A stretch of DNA of 64,000 nucleotides from Acanthochromis polyacanthus (GCF_021347895.1 NC_067122.1:32773215-32837214); one strand, 5' to 3'. Shown: positions 46,736 through 62,194, counted from the first letter of the stretch. Numbers and translations: made by a program. The notes: a model not told the origin generated them from the sequence alone.

Positions 46736-47996
46736 GTTTTAACCAGCAGGAGGCCCCGGTGAGAACAGTGAGGAAACGTTATCTGACTCCTGAAGTGGCT
46801 GCAAATTTTATTGAGATTTTACAGAGCACTCCTGCAGTAATTCTGCCTGCACCGTGTGATTTTATTGTTGACAATTTTAACAACAGACTGAAGTCAACTC
46901 TGGACTCAGTGGCTCCACTTTTGACAAAAACAATCAGAAAGAAACCGATACCTCCATGGAGAAAAAATGATAAAATCAATCACTTAAAAAGAAACCGCAA
47001 GAGTGCTGAAAGGAGATGGAGGAAATCAAAACTAACAGTTCATTATGAAATCTTACGTCAACAACTCAAAACCTACAATAATGCAGTCAAACAGGAAAGA
47101 ACTTCTCATTTCTCACAACTCATCACAGAGCATAAAAACAACCCCCGGTTCCTCTTCTCCACTTTCAATGTTTTAGCAGGCACTAATTTTAATAAAGCTT
47201 TTAAGACACCATCAGACACTCTTTGTGAGAACTTTGCAGACCACTTCAGAACCAAGATAAAGGACATCAGATCCAGCCTTTTATCCAACCAAATTTTACC
47301 TGTAAACACATCTGATCTGCTGTCCTTGCCTGGATCCTTAGATCCTATTCCCACACCACTCTTAAAATTATTTTATGGATTCTTTGAGGAACAACTTTTA
47401 AACATAATGAACTGCTCTCTTCAGACAGGTGTCTTCCCCACTGCCTTTAAAACGGCGGTGGTGAAGCCCCTCCTGAAGAAGAGCAGTCTAGACCCTAATG
47501 TTCTTAATAACTACCGTCCTCTATCCAACTTACCGTTTTTAAGTAAAATTTTAGAAAAACTGGTTCTTAACCAAGTCAGTGACTTTTTAAACAGAATTAA
47601 CATTTTAGAAACACATCAGTCTGGTTTTAGGATGAACCACAGTACAGAGACAGCACTTTTAAAGATTTTAAACGATATCAGGTGGAATTTAGATAATAAA
47701 AAACTAACAGTGTTGGTTCTACTGGATCTAAGTGCCGCTTTTGATACAGTAGACCATCATATCTTAGTGAACAGACTCAGACACCTGGTTGGCCTCTCTG
47801 GTACTGTGCTTAACTGGTTCAACTCTTATCTTACAGACCGATGTTTTTATGTAAGTATGGATACGTGTTCCTCAGGAACCCATGAAATTAGGTGTGGGGT
47901 TCCCCAAGGGTCAATTTTAGGTCCCATTCTTTTTAATCTTTATATGCTTCCTCTTGGGGACGTCATCAGGAGACACGGCATCAGTTTCCATAGCTA

Positions 47997-49630
<1,634 letters not shown>

Positions 49631-51009
49631 TACGCTGATGATACACAGCTGTACATTGCCGTGTCTCCTGATGACACAGGGCCAATTGATACTCTTTTAA
49701 AGTGTATTTTAGACATTAAGTCATGGATGGCAGCGAACTTCCTACAGCTCAACCAGGACAAAACTGAGGTTTTAGTTATCGGTCCTGAAGGTCAGAGAGA
49801 GAAACTTTTACCTAAATTACAAGATTTTAAACCAGCAGAATTTGTAAAAAACCTGGGCGTTATTTTTGACTCTGAGCTGAATTTTATCCCACATATCAAA
49901 AACATAACAAAGATAGGTTTCTATCATCTTAAGAATATAGCCAGAGTCCGCCCGTTTCTCTCTCAGGCCAGCATGGAGGTGCTAATGCATGCTTTTATCT
50001 CTTCTCGTTTCGACTATTGTAATGCCCTGCTCTCTGGTCTTCCCAAAAAGAGTACTTTTAATCTTCAGCTTTTACAAAACTCAGCCGCACGCGTGCTGAC
50101 AAGGACCAGGGGGCGGGAGCATATTACACCAGTTTTAAAGTCACTGCATTGGCTCCCCGTCCGTTTCAGGATCGATTTTAAGGTCCTTTTATTAGTTTTT
50201 AAATGTCTTAATGGCCTTGCGCCTTCTTATTTGTCCGATCTCCTTTTAACATACCAACCCTCGCGGACCCTGAGGTCCTCTGGCAGTGGACTCTTAATTA
50301 TACCACAAGCCAGAACTCGAACATACGGCGAGGCGGCATTTAGCCATTATGGCCCCCACCTCTGGAATAGCCTGCCGGAGAACCTCAGGACTGCAGAGAC
50401 TGTCGATGTTTTTAAAGGAAGGTTAAAGACTTACTTTTTTAATCAGGCTTTTAACCGATCTTTTAAGCCTTCTTATATTCTGATGTTCTTATCATCTTAT
50501 GTATTTTACGGTTTTTACTTCCCATTATTTAGTTATTACCACATTTATTTATTTGTTTATTTTATTTCTTTCAACTCCAGTGTTTCCTCAGGGGGGTCCT
50601 CCACACTGGGGGCTGTGTCTGGTCTGCTGCTGGGGGTGTTGTCCTCGGGTCTCCTCGGCTCGGCTAGTTGGGGGCTCCCTACCTCGGTGTGGGGTCCCTG
50701 TGTCTGTCGTGGTCGGGGAGTCTGGGTGCCGGCGCCTCCGGCGGGCACGGCCTGGAGCTCCTCCCGGTGTGGACGGCCCCAATGAAGGTGTTTTCCACAA
50801 TCGTCAGTGCCACGCCATGTCTTCCTACAGCCATTGGTGTGTGTGTGTGTGTGCAGTTGTGTGCCTATATGGAGGGAGGGCGGGATGGGTATTCTTATTT
50901 TTAATGTTTTAAATGTTGTACAGCACTTTGTGCTGCCTTTTTTGTATGAAAAGTGCTTTATAAATAAAGTTTGATTTGATTTGATTTAGTTATATGTAAC
51001 AGTGATATA

Positions 51010-52090
51010 TGCACTACCAATCAAAAGTTTTAGAATGCCACAATGTTTTCAGTTTTTATTGAAATTCAAGAAGTTCAAGTCCAATGAATAGCTTGAAATT
51101 ATACAAAGGTAAGTGGTGAACTGCCAGAGGTTAAAAAAAGGTAAGGTTATCTAAAACTGAAAAACTGTGAACATTTCACAATTATACAAAAAGGCCTTTT
51201 TCAGGGAACAGAAATGAGTTAACAACTTAAAGCTGTTCTGCAGCAGGTTGTTCAAGCCTTGAAAGTTGGAGCTACCAAATCCTACAAGTGTCCCAACATT
51301 TCTTGATTTCTGTGTCTGCATTTAAGCAGTGTTGGAACACACCGCTGCACCATACCCTCGAGAGCATTATTTGAACAGTGTTGCCGAAAGTAGTGTGTTG
51401 CTACAAAAATGGCAAGGAAAAGGCAGTTAACGAAAGGCAAACCATCAAAACACATACTGTAGGTCTTTCCTACAGAGAAATTGTGAAGAAAGTCAAGGTG
51501 TCAGTAAGTCCAGTTTTCTTCACCATCAAAAGGCTCAGAAAATGGAGAATCTCAGACAAGAGGTCTGGAAGACCCAAAGCCACAACAGAATCAGAAGACA
51601 AGTTTGTGAGAGTCAACAGCTTGGTGATAGGAGCTCACAGGACAACAGCTTCAAGCACAGCTTAATAGTGAACGAGCACTAGTGAATGTGTGATGGTTGT
51701 CCTTCCTGTTTTCTTTTTTTATCTGTATTTTTTCTGTTTTTATCCGTATTTCTGTTTTTATCTGTATTTGCACAGAAAGAGAGCACCCAATTTCATTGTT
51801 GAACATAACAATGACAGTTAAAGTGATTCATGATTTGTGATAGTGGTCACAGTAAGAAATCCTAGCTTCAACTGTGAAAAGAAGACATCAAGGTGCAGGT
51901 TTGACAGGTTGAGTTAGAGCAAGAAAAACATTGCATTACAGATGTCAGAATATGAAAAAAGATGCTTGTCTGGGCCATAAAATACCACCAATGGACTACT
52001 GAAGACTAGAAGAAGGCACTATGGACTGATGAATCAAAATTTGAAATATTTGATTCATCATGCAGGATTTTGGTACACTGTCGAGTAGGT
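51010..52090 (+). mobile_element. Degenerate Tc1-like element
   Basis: The left end after TA reads GCACTACCAATCAAAAGTTT. The N-terminal transposase part (51378-51665: LSYREIVKKVKVSVSPVFFT, then ISDKRSGRPKATTESEDKF) shows the helix-turn-helix and GRPK linker. About 160 bp of unrelated T-rich sequence with a retroposon-like end (CCCAATTTCATTGTTGAACA) interrupts it near 51690-51850. A short catalytic remnant (TMDESKFEIF-like, around 52020-52060) follows. The 3' end is lost at a junction near 52080-52100. Confidence 0.68.
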
Positions 52091-52094
52091 GATG

Positions 52095-52462
52095 GTTTTT
52101 CACTCATAGACAGCTCTGTGGTTTTCATGCTGGTTACACCTCTAACTATAGATGCAGTCTACATGGCAAAACTCAAATCTGAAACTGAACACTGAACTGA
52201 ACCGGACATTGGGACAATAAAACACATCTGTCAGTCACATGTTCCTCTAGTTTTACTCACATGAAATATAGGTGGGTTCAAGCAAAAGGTGCTATCTTCT
52301 AAGTTGTGTATCAGATCCAGATGTAAACACCTGGAAATATAAGCTAAAATGTTGATCTCGTGTCTCATATTCATCGTTTGATGTCAAACCTAGATGTTTT
52401 TAGTCTACAGCAAAAGTAAAGAATTTGACCTCACTGTTCCAGTACTTTTGGAGGAGAGTGTA
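52095..52462. mobile_element. Right end of another Tc1-type element
   Basis: Ends with GTTCCAGTACTTTTGGAGGA and GAGTGTA, the terminal motif of a different Tc1 family (TACAGTGCCCTCCAAAAGTA-like on the other strand, from memory). No matching left end is present. Confidence 0.5.
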
Positions 52463-53203
52463 TTTAATACATGAAACCATTTATTTGCACAAAACAATCA
52501 GTGATCATTCAACACAAAATCAGAAGAAAGGGAATAGAGGGATGGAATCAGATGGTCAGTTGTTCTTTTAATTTTTTTAAATTTAATTTTTGACCTTTTC
52601 ATCAAGTGACAAATTTCAATATATTGCACATCTGATTTTTTAAAATGAAAAAACAACGTTGTGCATTAATGGATGACAAACACACCTAACAAACAAGAGA
52701 CAGATGAAGGAGGTTAGGGGAGCAAGGAGAAGAAAAATCCATGGTGGCTGGAGCAAGGATTGTGGTACGTGTGGACCATGTTAATGAAAGGGCATTTATC
52801 ACCATTAGAGCAGTGATGGACGCTGGCACAACTGTCCCTTCCTATGGAAGAAAGGCTCTCCTACAAGGCCTTCAGTGTGGAGACGAGGAGGAAGTAAAAG
52901 GAGGGAGGAAGAGAGGAAGTTGGAGAAAAATTGTACATGCTGTCACTCTTCACAGCAATAATTACCTTTCAATAATCCAAGACACACATCGGGAAGCAAG
53001 CTGCCTGCCAAATAACCACTTCTGGTGTCTCACCAGAGTCATCACGCACACACTTAAAATGCACACACAGACAGACACACAAATACCCATCTGCTAAAAA
53101 GCCAAGGTGTTCCACCAAAAGGAAATATTGCTTTAAATAAGCAGTGTAGTGCCAAGACATGCTGGAAAAGAACACTGAGACAGCAGTGGAGGGCTGTGAA
53201 AGA

Positions 53204-54755
53204 AAACACTGATGGTCAGTTGAAGAGCTGATGATGAGGAAGAAGAGGCTCTGTTGCTTTATTTGCATAGCACCAGATCACAAGTCATCTCAGGATGCAT
53301 GACATGATACATTTGAATGTGCTTTATGATAACCTTAGTCATTATTATTTAATTCAGAATGCGATTCAATCGTGATGTCTCATTCTCTCTTAATTGTAGT
53401 AAGTGTTTGAATATGTATCTTGTATTATATTGTTTAGGTACTGTGTGCCCTGTGCTCTCTTAACAGTTTGTTATGTATATTTTATTTGTTACATTAGTGC
53501 CCTATCAAGTGTCTAATCATGTTTTCCAGTCAAAGGACTACAGATGAAAACTAGCCTTCTGGCTAATTCTGGCTTTTTTTTGACCATGTGTAATCATGTG
53601 TTTTATGAAACTGTACGTATTGTCTCCTGTCAAATAAACAAAACCGAAACTGAAACAGAATGAGTTGACGCCATGAAGGATCCCCTCTGGTAAAAATCAG
53701 GTTTTGTAAATGCCCATGTATATATGGTGTTTATATACTGGAGGACAAAGTGAATGGGATAAAACATGGCTAAGTATTTTGTCTTTGAAAACTGCAGTTT
53801 ACCAATGAAAGCACTGATGGTCAGTGGAAGAGCTGATGATAAGGAGGAGGAGGGTCTGTTAGTTTTTTTTTACATAGCAACAAATCGTAAGTCCTCTCAG
53901 GGCACTTGACATGTTACATTTGAATGTGTTTTAACATAATCTTTGTCATTTTTATTTCAAATTGTTGAATCTTCTACGCATCTTGCCATAGTTACTGTTG
54001 TGTAGTTATTTCCAGCAGGGTTAATGAAATCCTTTTTTAAGCACATGGATTAGGGAACTCTGTTTTGAAGAAAGATAAAAAGATAACAAATTTCCTGTAA
54101 TTACTGTACACTCAGAACCACTGTTCCTACCAATCTACCACTAGCATGAGTAACAAACACTAAGATTTTGATTCAGTCATCTCAGTCATTAAAAAAGCTG
54201 CTCATATCTTTCATTCCTTAACTAACACAACTTAAAATGACTTAAATTTGATGTGAAGTAATTCACATTTTCACCAAAAGACTAACACTAAATCAAAATC
54301 TGGCAGAAACATTAACATTGTTGCATTGTGGAGTTCACAGTTCACATCAAGAGAAATGAAAAATATAGTATTTTTGGAAGACGGACTTTAACTAATCCCT
54401 AAATATTATTTTCTTTCTTTACTACAAAAGCTTAGATATATTTTGTTACTTGGACTCTTGTGGTGAAAACAGTGTGGACCACTGAAGCATGTGATCCCAT
54501 CAGCAACAGAACAAATACGCATCCGTGCCACAAAGTAACTACTGCTGATGTGCTATCACTGCACAGTTTGAGGTTTTGTGTTTTCAAATGATGTGTAGTG
54601 TATCAAATTTAATTCAGAAAAGGTTGACGCCATTAGGGTTCCCTCTGGTGAAAATCAGGTTTTGTAAATGTACATGTATGAGTGCTGCTTATATACTGGA
54701 TGCTGGGATAACAACATGGCAAAGTATTTTCCCTTGAAAACTGCAGTTTACCAGA
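53204..54755. repeat. Diverged local duplications
   Basis: 53204-53370 resembles 53806-53970 (CACTGATGGTCAGTGGAAGA, then AGAGCTGATGAT). 53648-53810 resembles 54616-54755 (GTTGACGCCAT, then AAATCAGGTTTTGTAAATG). The part 53400-53650 ends with GTCAAATAAACAAAACCGAA and is probably a LINE 3' tail. No gene was seen here or in 52463-53203. Confidence 0.6.
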
Positions 54756-55543
54756 GTATCTCAAAAATACTGCTAGTCAACTTCATGTGTCACCAGCCTA
54801 CGGAGCCCATTCTGTTGACTTACAGGGTGGGGCTTTCTGTAGCATTATCTTTCTTCAGAACTGGTTTTCGGCTATGTATAGCTAATTTACCTTAATATGA
54901 AAACTTGTCATTTTGTAACTCATATGAAACTTATGGGTGGGTAGACGGAGAGGCAGGGACTTCCAAGATTGCACATTCTTGAGGAATCAGTGCTACATCT
55001 AAGCCGATTTTTGCAGGAGGGCATTATTGCTCCGTCAAGGAATGCGGCACATTTTGTCCTTCTGCTAATCTGTTTGTCTGTGTGCATAATTACACAAAAA
55101 CAGATGAATAGATTGAAATGAAATCTTCAGGGAAGGTCAGACATGACACAGGGACCATCTCAGTAGATGTTGGCAGTGATGTGGTGTGTAGTCTGAATCC
55201 ACAGATTTGTTAAAGATTTCTGTGTCATTGTGAGATAGCGTTACTGTCACTATGACAAGTGAATGCTACTTCAGCTGCCCGCTGATAATCACATGATTGT
55301 GATCCTGCTATAAATCGACCACTGCGGACTTATCAGGACTTATCGGTCCGACATTATACAAGCAACAATTGATTAAATTCTGGGGGTGTTTCCGAGTCCC
55401 ATCAATTCCTGCTGCCGCTACATGCTATTCGGTATCCATACATAACATACACATGCATAACACGTGCTCAGCACAGGCTCTTTTTGTTTGTGGGTACATC
55501 AATATTACATGGACACATTCTATAGTGCTGTTATTTTTGATCA
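54756..55543. other. No gene seen
   Basis: No motif-bearing frame. The phrase GCTCCGTCAAGGAATGCGGC with AAACAGATGAATAGATTGAA (55030-55120) may be part of a dispersed fish repeat. Confidence 0.4.
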
Positions 55544-55551
55544 TCAATCAT

Positions 55552-57259
55552 CAGAGGTGGGTAGAGTGGCCAAAAATTGTACTTAAGTAAGAGTAACGTT
55601 ACTTCAAAATAATATCACTCAAGTAGAAGTAAAAAGTAGTCATCCAAAAAGTTACTCAAGTAAGAGTAAAAAAGTATTTGGTGAAAAGACTACTCAAGTA
55701 CTGAGTAACTGTTTGATTTTAATGTCCGATTTATTTATTTTTTTGAGAAATGATGTGATCAGATAGACAAAAATGTAAAATAATGTACAAATTCTGGTAT
55801 TTCCAAACAATAAAATAAAAAAATAGCAAAAATAATGAAACAAAATGACAAGTTAAGGCACAAAAAACACAAATTTCCAAATCTCAGTTTTTCACAACTT
55901 AAAGCTTTTGAAACAAATACCTGTAGTACGTTAATGTTTGTATGTTTGAACAGTGCAAACTACTTCCAGTAACTGGCAGCTGCTAGATCTAGCTGCTCTC
56001 TCTCCCTCTCTCTCCTCTTTTTCCTTTTTAGGTGCTCCTTGGCGTAATGGGCAGCAGGTGTTTTGCATCACCCTCATCAGCCGGTTCAGGAGCAGGTGAA
56101 ACGTTACCAATCAGACCTCACTCTCTCAGCAGAAAGCCAGATGCCACTGACCTCTCAATTCCAGATCGTGATACAGCCTTTACAGGTTTTCACAGACAGT
56201 ACAGTTTGAGGTTTTTTATTATGCGTATCTGTTGTAACGTTGTTTGTCTTCCTCCGTCGTAGTTTCGGACCTACCTGGTCTCACCTGGATTCTTCACTGT
56301 CTCCTGCACTCGAAGCTCACCCACCAGTGCAGTTCCTTGGCGTCCTCCCCATACTTGCTTGCTGCCTCAAGCTCTCCATGGAAATTGCCCAGCCTGAGCC
56401 CAGTCCCATACAAGTTCTTAGAAGCATGCATTCGAGCCTGTTGTTTGTTCTTGAGTCGAGAGTTTCATAGTTTTTGCAAAACTTTGCTTTATCCTTTCTT
56501 GCATGGGTATTACCCACCTTGAGTTAGCGCCATAGTTGTAGTTTGTCCCCCTTACCACTAGTTGTGTTAGCGAGCACATCTTGAGTTGTAGTGTTGTCTT
56601 GTTTTGTAGTCTAATTACTGCCTTGTGGATAAATTCTCATAAACTGCCTTGCGTGTCTGCTCGTTTCCTGCACCTGAACTCCTACGAAAACCGTAACTGC
56701 ATGCTCATAGAGTCTATGACATCAACTCTCTGAGCATGCTGTACCCCCCCTCCCCCATTATCACGCGGACCCATCAAGCCTGATGTCACGCTTCACTTGG
56801 CCCATGTTAGTAAACGGAAGACAAAAGACAGAGATATCCATGCTAATGCTATGCTAATGTTGTTGGACTCTGAAGCAAGATCAAATTTCTCGAAAATGCC
56901 TCCATTTTTTCATTCCCTGTCTGCAGCGTGTGAAGAGTTTGTGCCGCTAATGTGACTGCAGGGCGACGTCTGGTGAAACAGAGTCACGTGATTATTGTTG
57001 CTTCGTCTGATTGGTTAAACACAGTCATGTGGTAGATCTACTGGGGGCATCTCTCTGGCAAAATAAAGCAGATCTAATGAGGTACATAAAGTAACGAGTG
57101 GAGTGTAGTCCAGTGTAACGGAGTAAGAGTAGCATTTCTTCATCATAAATCTACTCAAGTAAAAAGTATGGCAGAGAAGAACTGCTCTCAGAATTACATT
57201 TTTTAAGTTACTTAAGTAAATGTAATGGAGTAAATATAACTCATTACTACCCACCTCTG
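55552..57259. mobile_element. Non-autonomous hAT-type element
   Basis: Terminal inverted repeats begin CAGAGGTGGGTAG at both ends, followed by AAGTA/ACTTAAGTAA-rich subterminal sequence. The flanks are TCAATCAT (55544-55551) and TCAATCAC (57260-57267), an 8-bp duplication with one change, as expected for hAT. There is no transposase. The interior 56030-56700 is GC-richer, carries CAGCAGGTGTTTTGCATCAC and ends with GCACCTGAACTCCTACGAAA. It could be an LTR or other insertion, but its ends could not be fixed. Confidence 0.85.
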
Positions 57260-57267
57260 TCAATCAC

Positions 57268-58655
57268 TAACAAACAACAATATCATATGGGGGAATGAAC
57301 AGCCTTGGTGAGTACTGCGCTCTCTGAGTGCTTTTCTAATTTGGTATTTGGTGTCATCAGTGACTGGGAGAGAGTTGATGACTAACAGCAAGGATATCAC
57401 ACCCTTTGCTACTATCATTTGTCCATTTATATAACTATTCTGGCTGGACTAAATGAGTAAATAAATGATGTTTTTAGATGCCATTGCTACTTAAAAAATC
57501 TTCACAGTAGGTCTAAACTGTATCTCTCTGACACAGGCAAGTGCCACATTCGCGCTCATCTCATTCCGACAACGGACTCTCCTTATAAAGTCAAACCAGC
57601 ATTCTTCACAATTCCCTTTTCCAATATCTGTCTCTGTCTCACACAGCTTTAATAACATTTGGCGATATATGCTGGCCCAGAAGAGGGAGGAGCACTGAGC
57701 CAATAGATACTTTCAGAAATGGAATTGAGATGTATTATTCACAGCCTTTGCTATAGGTTTTAAGATATTGCAGTTTATCTTAATATCAACTCACCTCAAC
57801 TTCATTACCTAGCCCCCTTCAGATGTGATTTCTTTTGACATCTTGTATGAAAACATTTGTTTTTAAGCATGAGCTGCTTCTGCATAAGAATGTAGTCCTT
57901 TTATTTTCACTGAGATTTCAAGTTTGAGTGGTGAATCTCATCCTGAGGCTTTACAGCTCTCAATTTGCACACTCAAAGGAAGTTATTCTTCATGAAATTT
58001 AGATTTTAGAGGTTTTACACATGCTTTTAATGTTGACCACTTATAACTAAGAGTTAAAAATAAAAAAAAAATCTCACACTGTAATAAATAAAACTCGACT
58101 TTTTATAGAGTCTATGAATAGAAGAGAATCACTTTATTCATCCCCGAAGGGAAAATCAGTAGGGGATAAGGTAAATTAAATATATATTTCAAGGCCTTAC
58201 GTTTTTATATCAGAGCTGCACAAGATCATATTCTGAGCACATAAGACAGAGCTGGTGCCCTTGCTTTGGTTAATCTATGCCCTCATTTTCATAATTCTGT
58301 GCAGACTAATTTAGTCTGAATTAATTAACAGACATGAAAGCTAATGAAATGTGTACGCACTTTGAAAGATTCCATTTTGCTAGTACATCAGGTTACTAAA
58401 GCACTTCATAATATTTTTTTCTGCTTTCCCCCCCTAAATGGCATTATTGTGGATTTAATACCGGTCGTGAATCTCTGACACCAGGAAGTGGCAGGTTTTC
58501 TCCCTTCCCCCTCCTTGATCTCTGTGCCCAGGTGGGTGTGAGTGTGGTGTGTGGTATGAAGCTACCAATCAGTAAGCACGAGCAGGTGGGAGTGATCAAC
58601 TGCAGCTACTTTCCTCCTCCATAAAAGTCAGATGGAGATCAATACTCCATCCATG
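57268..58655. other. No gene seen
   Basis: No convincing frame and no recognised repeat. Confidence 0.45.
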
Positions 58656-59312
58656 GGGCGGCATGGATCAGTGGGTAGAGTGGCCGTCTTGTAACTGGAA
58701 GGTTGCCGGTTCGATCCTCGGCCCGTCAAGCTCATGTCGAGGTGTCCCTGAGCCAGACATCGAACCCCTAATTGCTCCTAGTGGGTTGTGGTTAGCGCCT
58801 TGCATGGCAGCTTCCACCATCAGTGTGTGAATGTGATGTATCATGTAAAGCGTGATGGAGAAAAAAAAATAGCCCACATATTGTCACTACTGTTACATGT
58901 CACCAGACTCATTCTTTGATACTGTCTGCCATACCCCATCCTACCTCCTGTTATCACACCTTTCTGCCATACCCCCCGTCTTACCTCCTGTTACCCAATT
59001 GCCCTTTTGTTCTGTTGTTTTACATTTATTTACATCCCCCTCCCAACCCTTTTATCCATCCTCTGAGATGTCCCTTTTGTCTTATCCTCTGTATTTGCAT
59101 GCAGCCCCTCCCTACCCTTTGATCCATCTTCTGACATTCCTATAAAATGTGTGCCCTGAAAATGCTCTGGGTCGGCTTACTCTTACAGACCCATACTCTG
59201 TGTCGGTAAATCCACCGTATTACCGGAAATACTAATAAAATCACACCATTACAGCAAACTTTGAAGGACCGAGAGTGAAATTTCTTCTTTGGATAAAAGC
59301 GCTATATAAATA
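58656..59312 (+). mobile_element. Second tRNA-derived SINE family, interrupted
   Basis: The head GGATCAGTGGGTAGAGTGGC with CTTGTAACTGGAAGG and B box GGTTCGATCC is tRNA-like. The body reads GTCGAGGTGTCCCTGAGCCA and ATTGCTCCTAGTGGGTTG. The 3' end, GATAAAAGCGCTATATAAAT, lies at 59275-59300, separated from the body (ending about 58870) by about 390 bp of foreign sequence. Confidence 0.7.
58880..59268 (+). mobile_element. Possible solo LTR inside the SINE
   Basis: The inserted block has a TATA-type box (CCTATAAAATGTG, about 59140), a downstream pyrimidine-rich stretch, and AATAAAATC (about 59233). This is the order of a retrovirus-like LTR. It seems to start at TGTCACTACTG or TGTTACATG. Exact ends and target duplication could not be fixed. 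No coding sequence is present. Confidence 0.4.
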
Positions 59313-59385
59313 CAACCATTTACTAATACTCAGCACCAAACTGTTGAACAACCTCATTCAGTTTTCTGGTCCTTGTTCCATCCAG

Positions 59386-59748
59386 AGGGCACAGTGGCCC
59401 GGTGGTTAGCACTTTTTCCTTGCTGCTAGAAGATCCCTGGTTTGCGTCCCCACCTTCCTGGGATCTTTCTACATGGAGTTTGCATGTTCTCCCTGTGCAT
59501 GCGTGGGTTTTCTCCGGGTACTCCGGCTTCCTCCCACAGTCCAAAAACATGCTGAGGTTAATTGGTCACTCTAAATTGTCCATAGGTGAGAATGTGAGTG
59601 TGATTCTTTGTTTCTATACGTAGCCCTGTGACAGACTGATAACCTGTCCAGGTGTCCCCTGCTTTCACCCTAAGTCAGCTGGGATAGACTCCAGCCTCCT
59701 GCAACCCTAATAAGGATCAAGCAGTGTATAGATAATGGATGTACGGAT
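59386..59748 (+). mobile_element. tRNA-derived SINE, copy 6
   Basis: Head GGTGGTTAGCACTTTTTCC, the shared body and tail AGATAATGGATGTACGGATG. Imperfect flanking duplications TGTTCCATCCAG and TGTTCCATCTAG support retroposition. Confidence 0.85.
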
Positions 59749-59749
59749 G

Positions 59750-60797
59750 TTCCATCTAGCTTCTTTGGGTTTTCTCGTACTAACTACTGTTTTCTTATGC
59801 TTTAGTTCCAGATCTTCCATCTGTTCGCAAATCTTACACCTGGATTCTCTGTCTGCTCTCCGCCATCATTCTGGACCCTCCTGGATCACCATCTGACAAA
59901 CACCTCTGGCTTCAGCACCTGTCTTGTCTCCATCATTCACCACACCTCTGCCTGCCTCGTCCTTCTCCACTTACCCTCACAGCTGAAGTGAGCTAAGTTC
60001 TCCGCTCACTCTCTGAGTCCAGCCATAGTCATTCCGGTTGCTTAATAGCATTTCCTTGTGAGTGTTAATTTTAGATTCCTGTTCCGTCGTTTTTGGCATC
60101 GAGGGATTTTTCCAGACAGTATTTTCTTTGTTAATTTTCTTATCAAACTTAGTTCTGATTAGCTCTTCTCTTTAGTTTAATCTAAGACTAGAGTCTGACA
60201 TATCAGTTCTTACCCACTACTCCCATAGAAATCTGTTAGTTTCACATGTGGTAATGGCTTCTCAGTTCCACGGCTATTTGGTACTCGCTTTGTTGTAGTT
60301 TTCATGTGTGAGTGTTTTACTTTAAATGCCTATCTGCCATGTCTCTGTTGTCCTACGCTTGAGTCTGTGTATCAGAACAGTAACATGATGAGCTCAGTCT
60401 GTCTTCAAGATGGTTCTGACTGTACATTCAGACATTGCAGAGAATCATAAAACCAGGGCCAGTTTAACAGTAAATTAGTCATGACAGTTTATTTTATAAA
60501 TGACTATGTTCTCTCATTAACAATTCTGTTTGGTTTTCCTTTTGTGGTTTGAACCTGTTTTGAGGTTATTACATCTGACACCAACTAGGAGCAAGTCTTT
60601 CTAAAATGAATTAGACAGTATTTCAGATTTTACAAAGCTACATTGATTGTTTAAGCGGGATCTTGGCATGTTTGAAGTAATACTGTGTTAACTGATTTCT
60701 GTCCACAAGCTGTAAGCACCAGATACATGCACAAAAGTATCCCTTTATATATGGTTAATGTGTTGACAAACGATTGAACGTTGAAAACTCGATTAGA
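59750..60797. other. No gene seen
   Basis: The C/T-rich part 59820-60060 has the look of an LTR or 5' UTR but has no partner repeat in the window. Confidence 0.35.
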
Positions 60798-62194
60798 CAC
60801 TAGATATCGACCAATTATCGGTCGGGCCGATTATCGGCGCCGATTTTTGGAAATTTGACGTATATCGGTCTGGGTTATTTCGGCTCAGATGCAGCCGCGC
60901 CTCTCTCTTTCGTGCCTGCTGTCTCCTGCACTATTCACCCCGTCCTCTGATTGGTTAAACGGCAGAGGCAGAGCCTCCGAAGAAGAAGCTGTCCTCACAC
61001 ACACTGGAGAGTGAGAGGAAAAGTTTTCTTGTGTGAGAAGCTCCGGACAGAAAACACGTGTCAAAGGTAAATGCAGAAAGCTCTTCCAAAATTGTAATGA
61101 ACATCCCAGTACTCTGCATCTCACAACTACTACTAACGTTACAGTGAGCAGCAGAATAACGTAAGACCAGAGTAAACCTTAATGGCAGCTCTGCTAACTC
61201 GTATTACGTCCCAACATGTCTGTGAATTATTTAAAAGCTAAATTATTAGCGCAATCTTTTTCCAGTAAAAAGATGCACATGCTTTTGTTCGTGAACGTTC
61301 AGTCAGACGCGCCCAGCGCTGTCCATGATACACTCAAATCCAAACGCTTCAGTCCAGAATTTGCATTTCCATAAATCCATTTATTGCATAATCAAAACGA
61401 CAAAAAAAAACATAGATCTTCTTACCAGCATCGGCAATCCAAAACCGGCCAAATAGTAAAAAGAACAACGCTTAAACTGTGTGGCTGCCAAGAACAAAAA
61501 AACCTCCCGGCCCCGTGCGATCACCCACCTATATCCAGGTGCTGCAGTCACCTGGACATAATGAGTGGGCGGGCACATAGCCACACCAACAACAAAAATA
61601 ACAACACAAAAGAAAGCATTCTATACAATTAATATTAACTCAGAATAAAAGTTGTCTACTTAACTTACTACTAAATCAAATTATACACAAATTACCGACT
61701 GCACAAACTGCATAAATTTTGGCTCCAACATAAATCATATGCATTCCTTCGTGTGTTTTCCACGATGAGGGTGTGTGCATGAAGCGCAAAATGACTGATC
61801 TGAAGAATTTAGCGTGAGTGCGTTTGATTTAATTCGAACAGTTTCATTGGTCCACCGTGACCGGTTCGGTAATTTAATTCTGACGAGGATAAACGTATTG
61901 ACGGCATGAAGCTGGCCCGTAGAAATCTATACATTAGCCACATCTTTGTATAAGCTGTAGGGTTCGAAGCATGAGAAAAAGTAACGGCTTACTGTCCGGA
62001 AAGTACGGTGTATTTTCCCCATTGCTAATACATAGTCTGCAGAGCATTTAGAGCCAGCTCGACGAACTAATTTTATGGTAAAGGCTAAGCAGCCTCCACC
62101 TTAGCGCTCCCTAAAACAAGTGAACTGAGTTTTTTTATGCACTCTCTCTTAATCACACACACATGCTTTTCTATCATGGACTGTTTCCATCTCG

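Noticed and set aside
52741..53097. 118-codon plus-strand frame
   Set aside because: No recognisable domain; low-complexity basic C-terminal half and no exon signals.
60885..61124. Minus-strand frame at the start of the hAT element
   Set aside because: It overlaps the likely 5' non-coding exon in antisense and has no motif.
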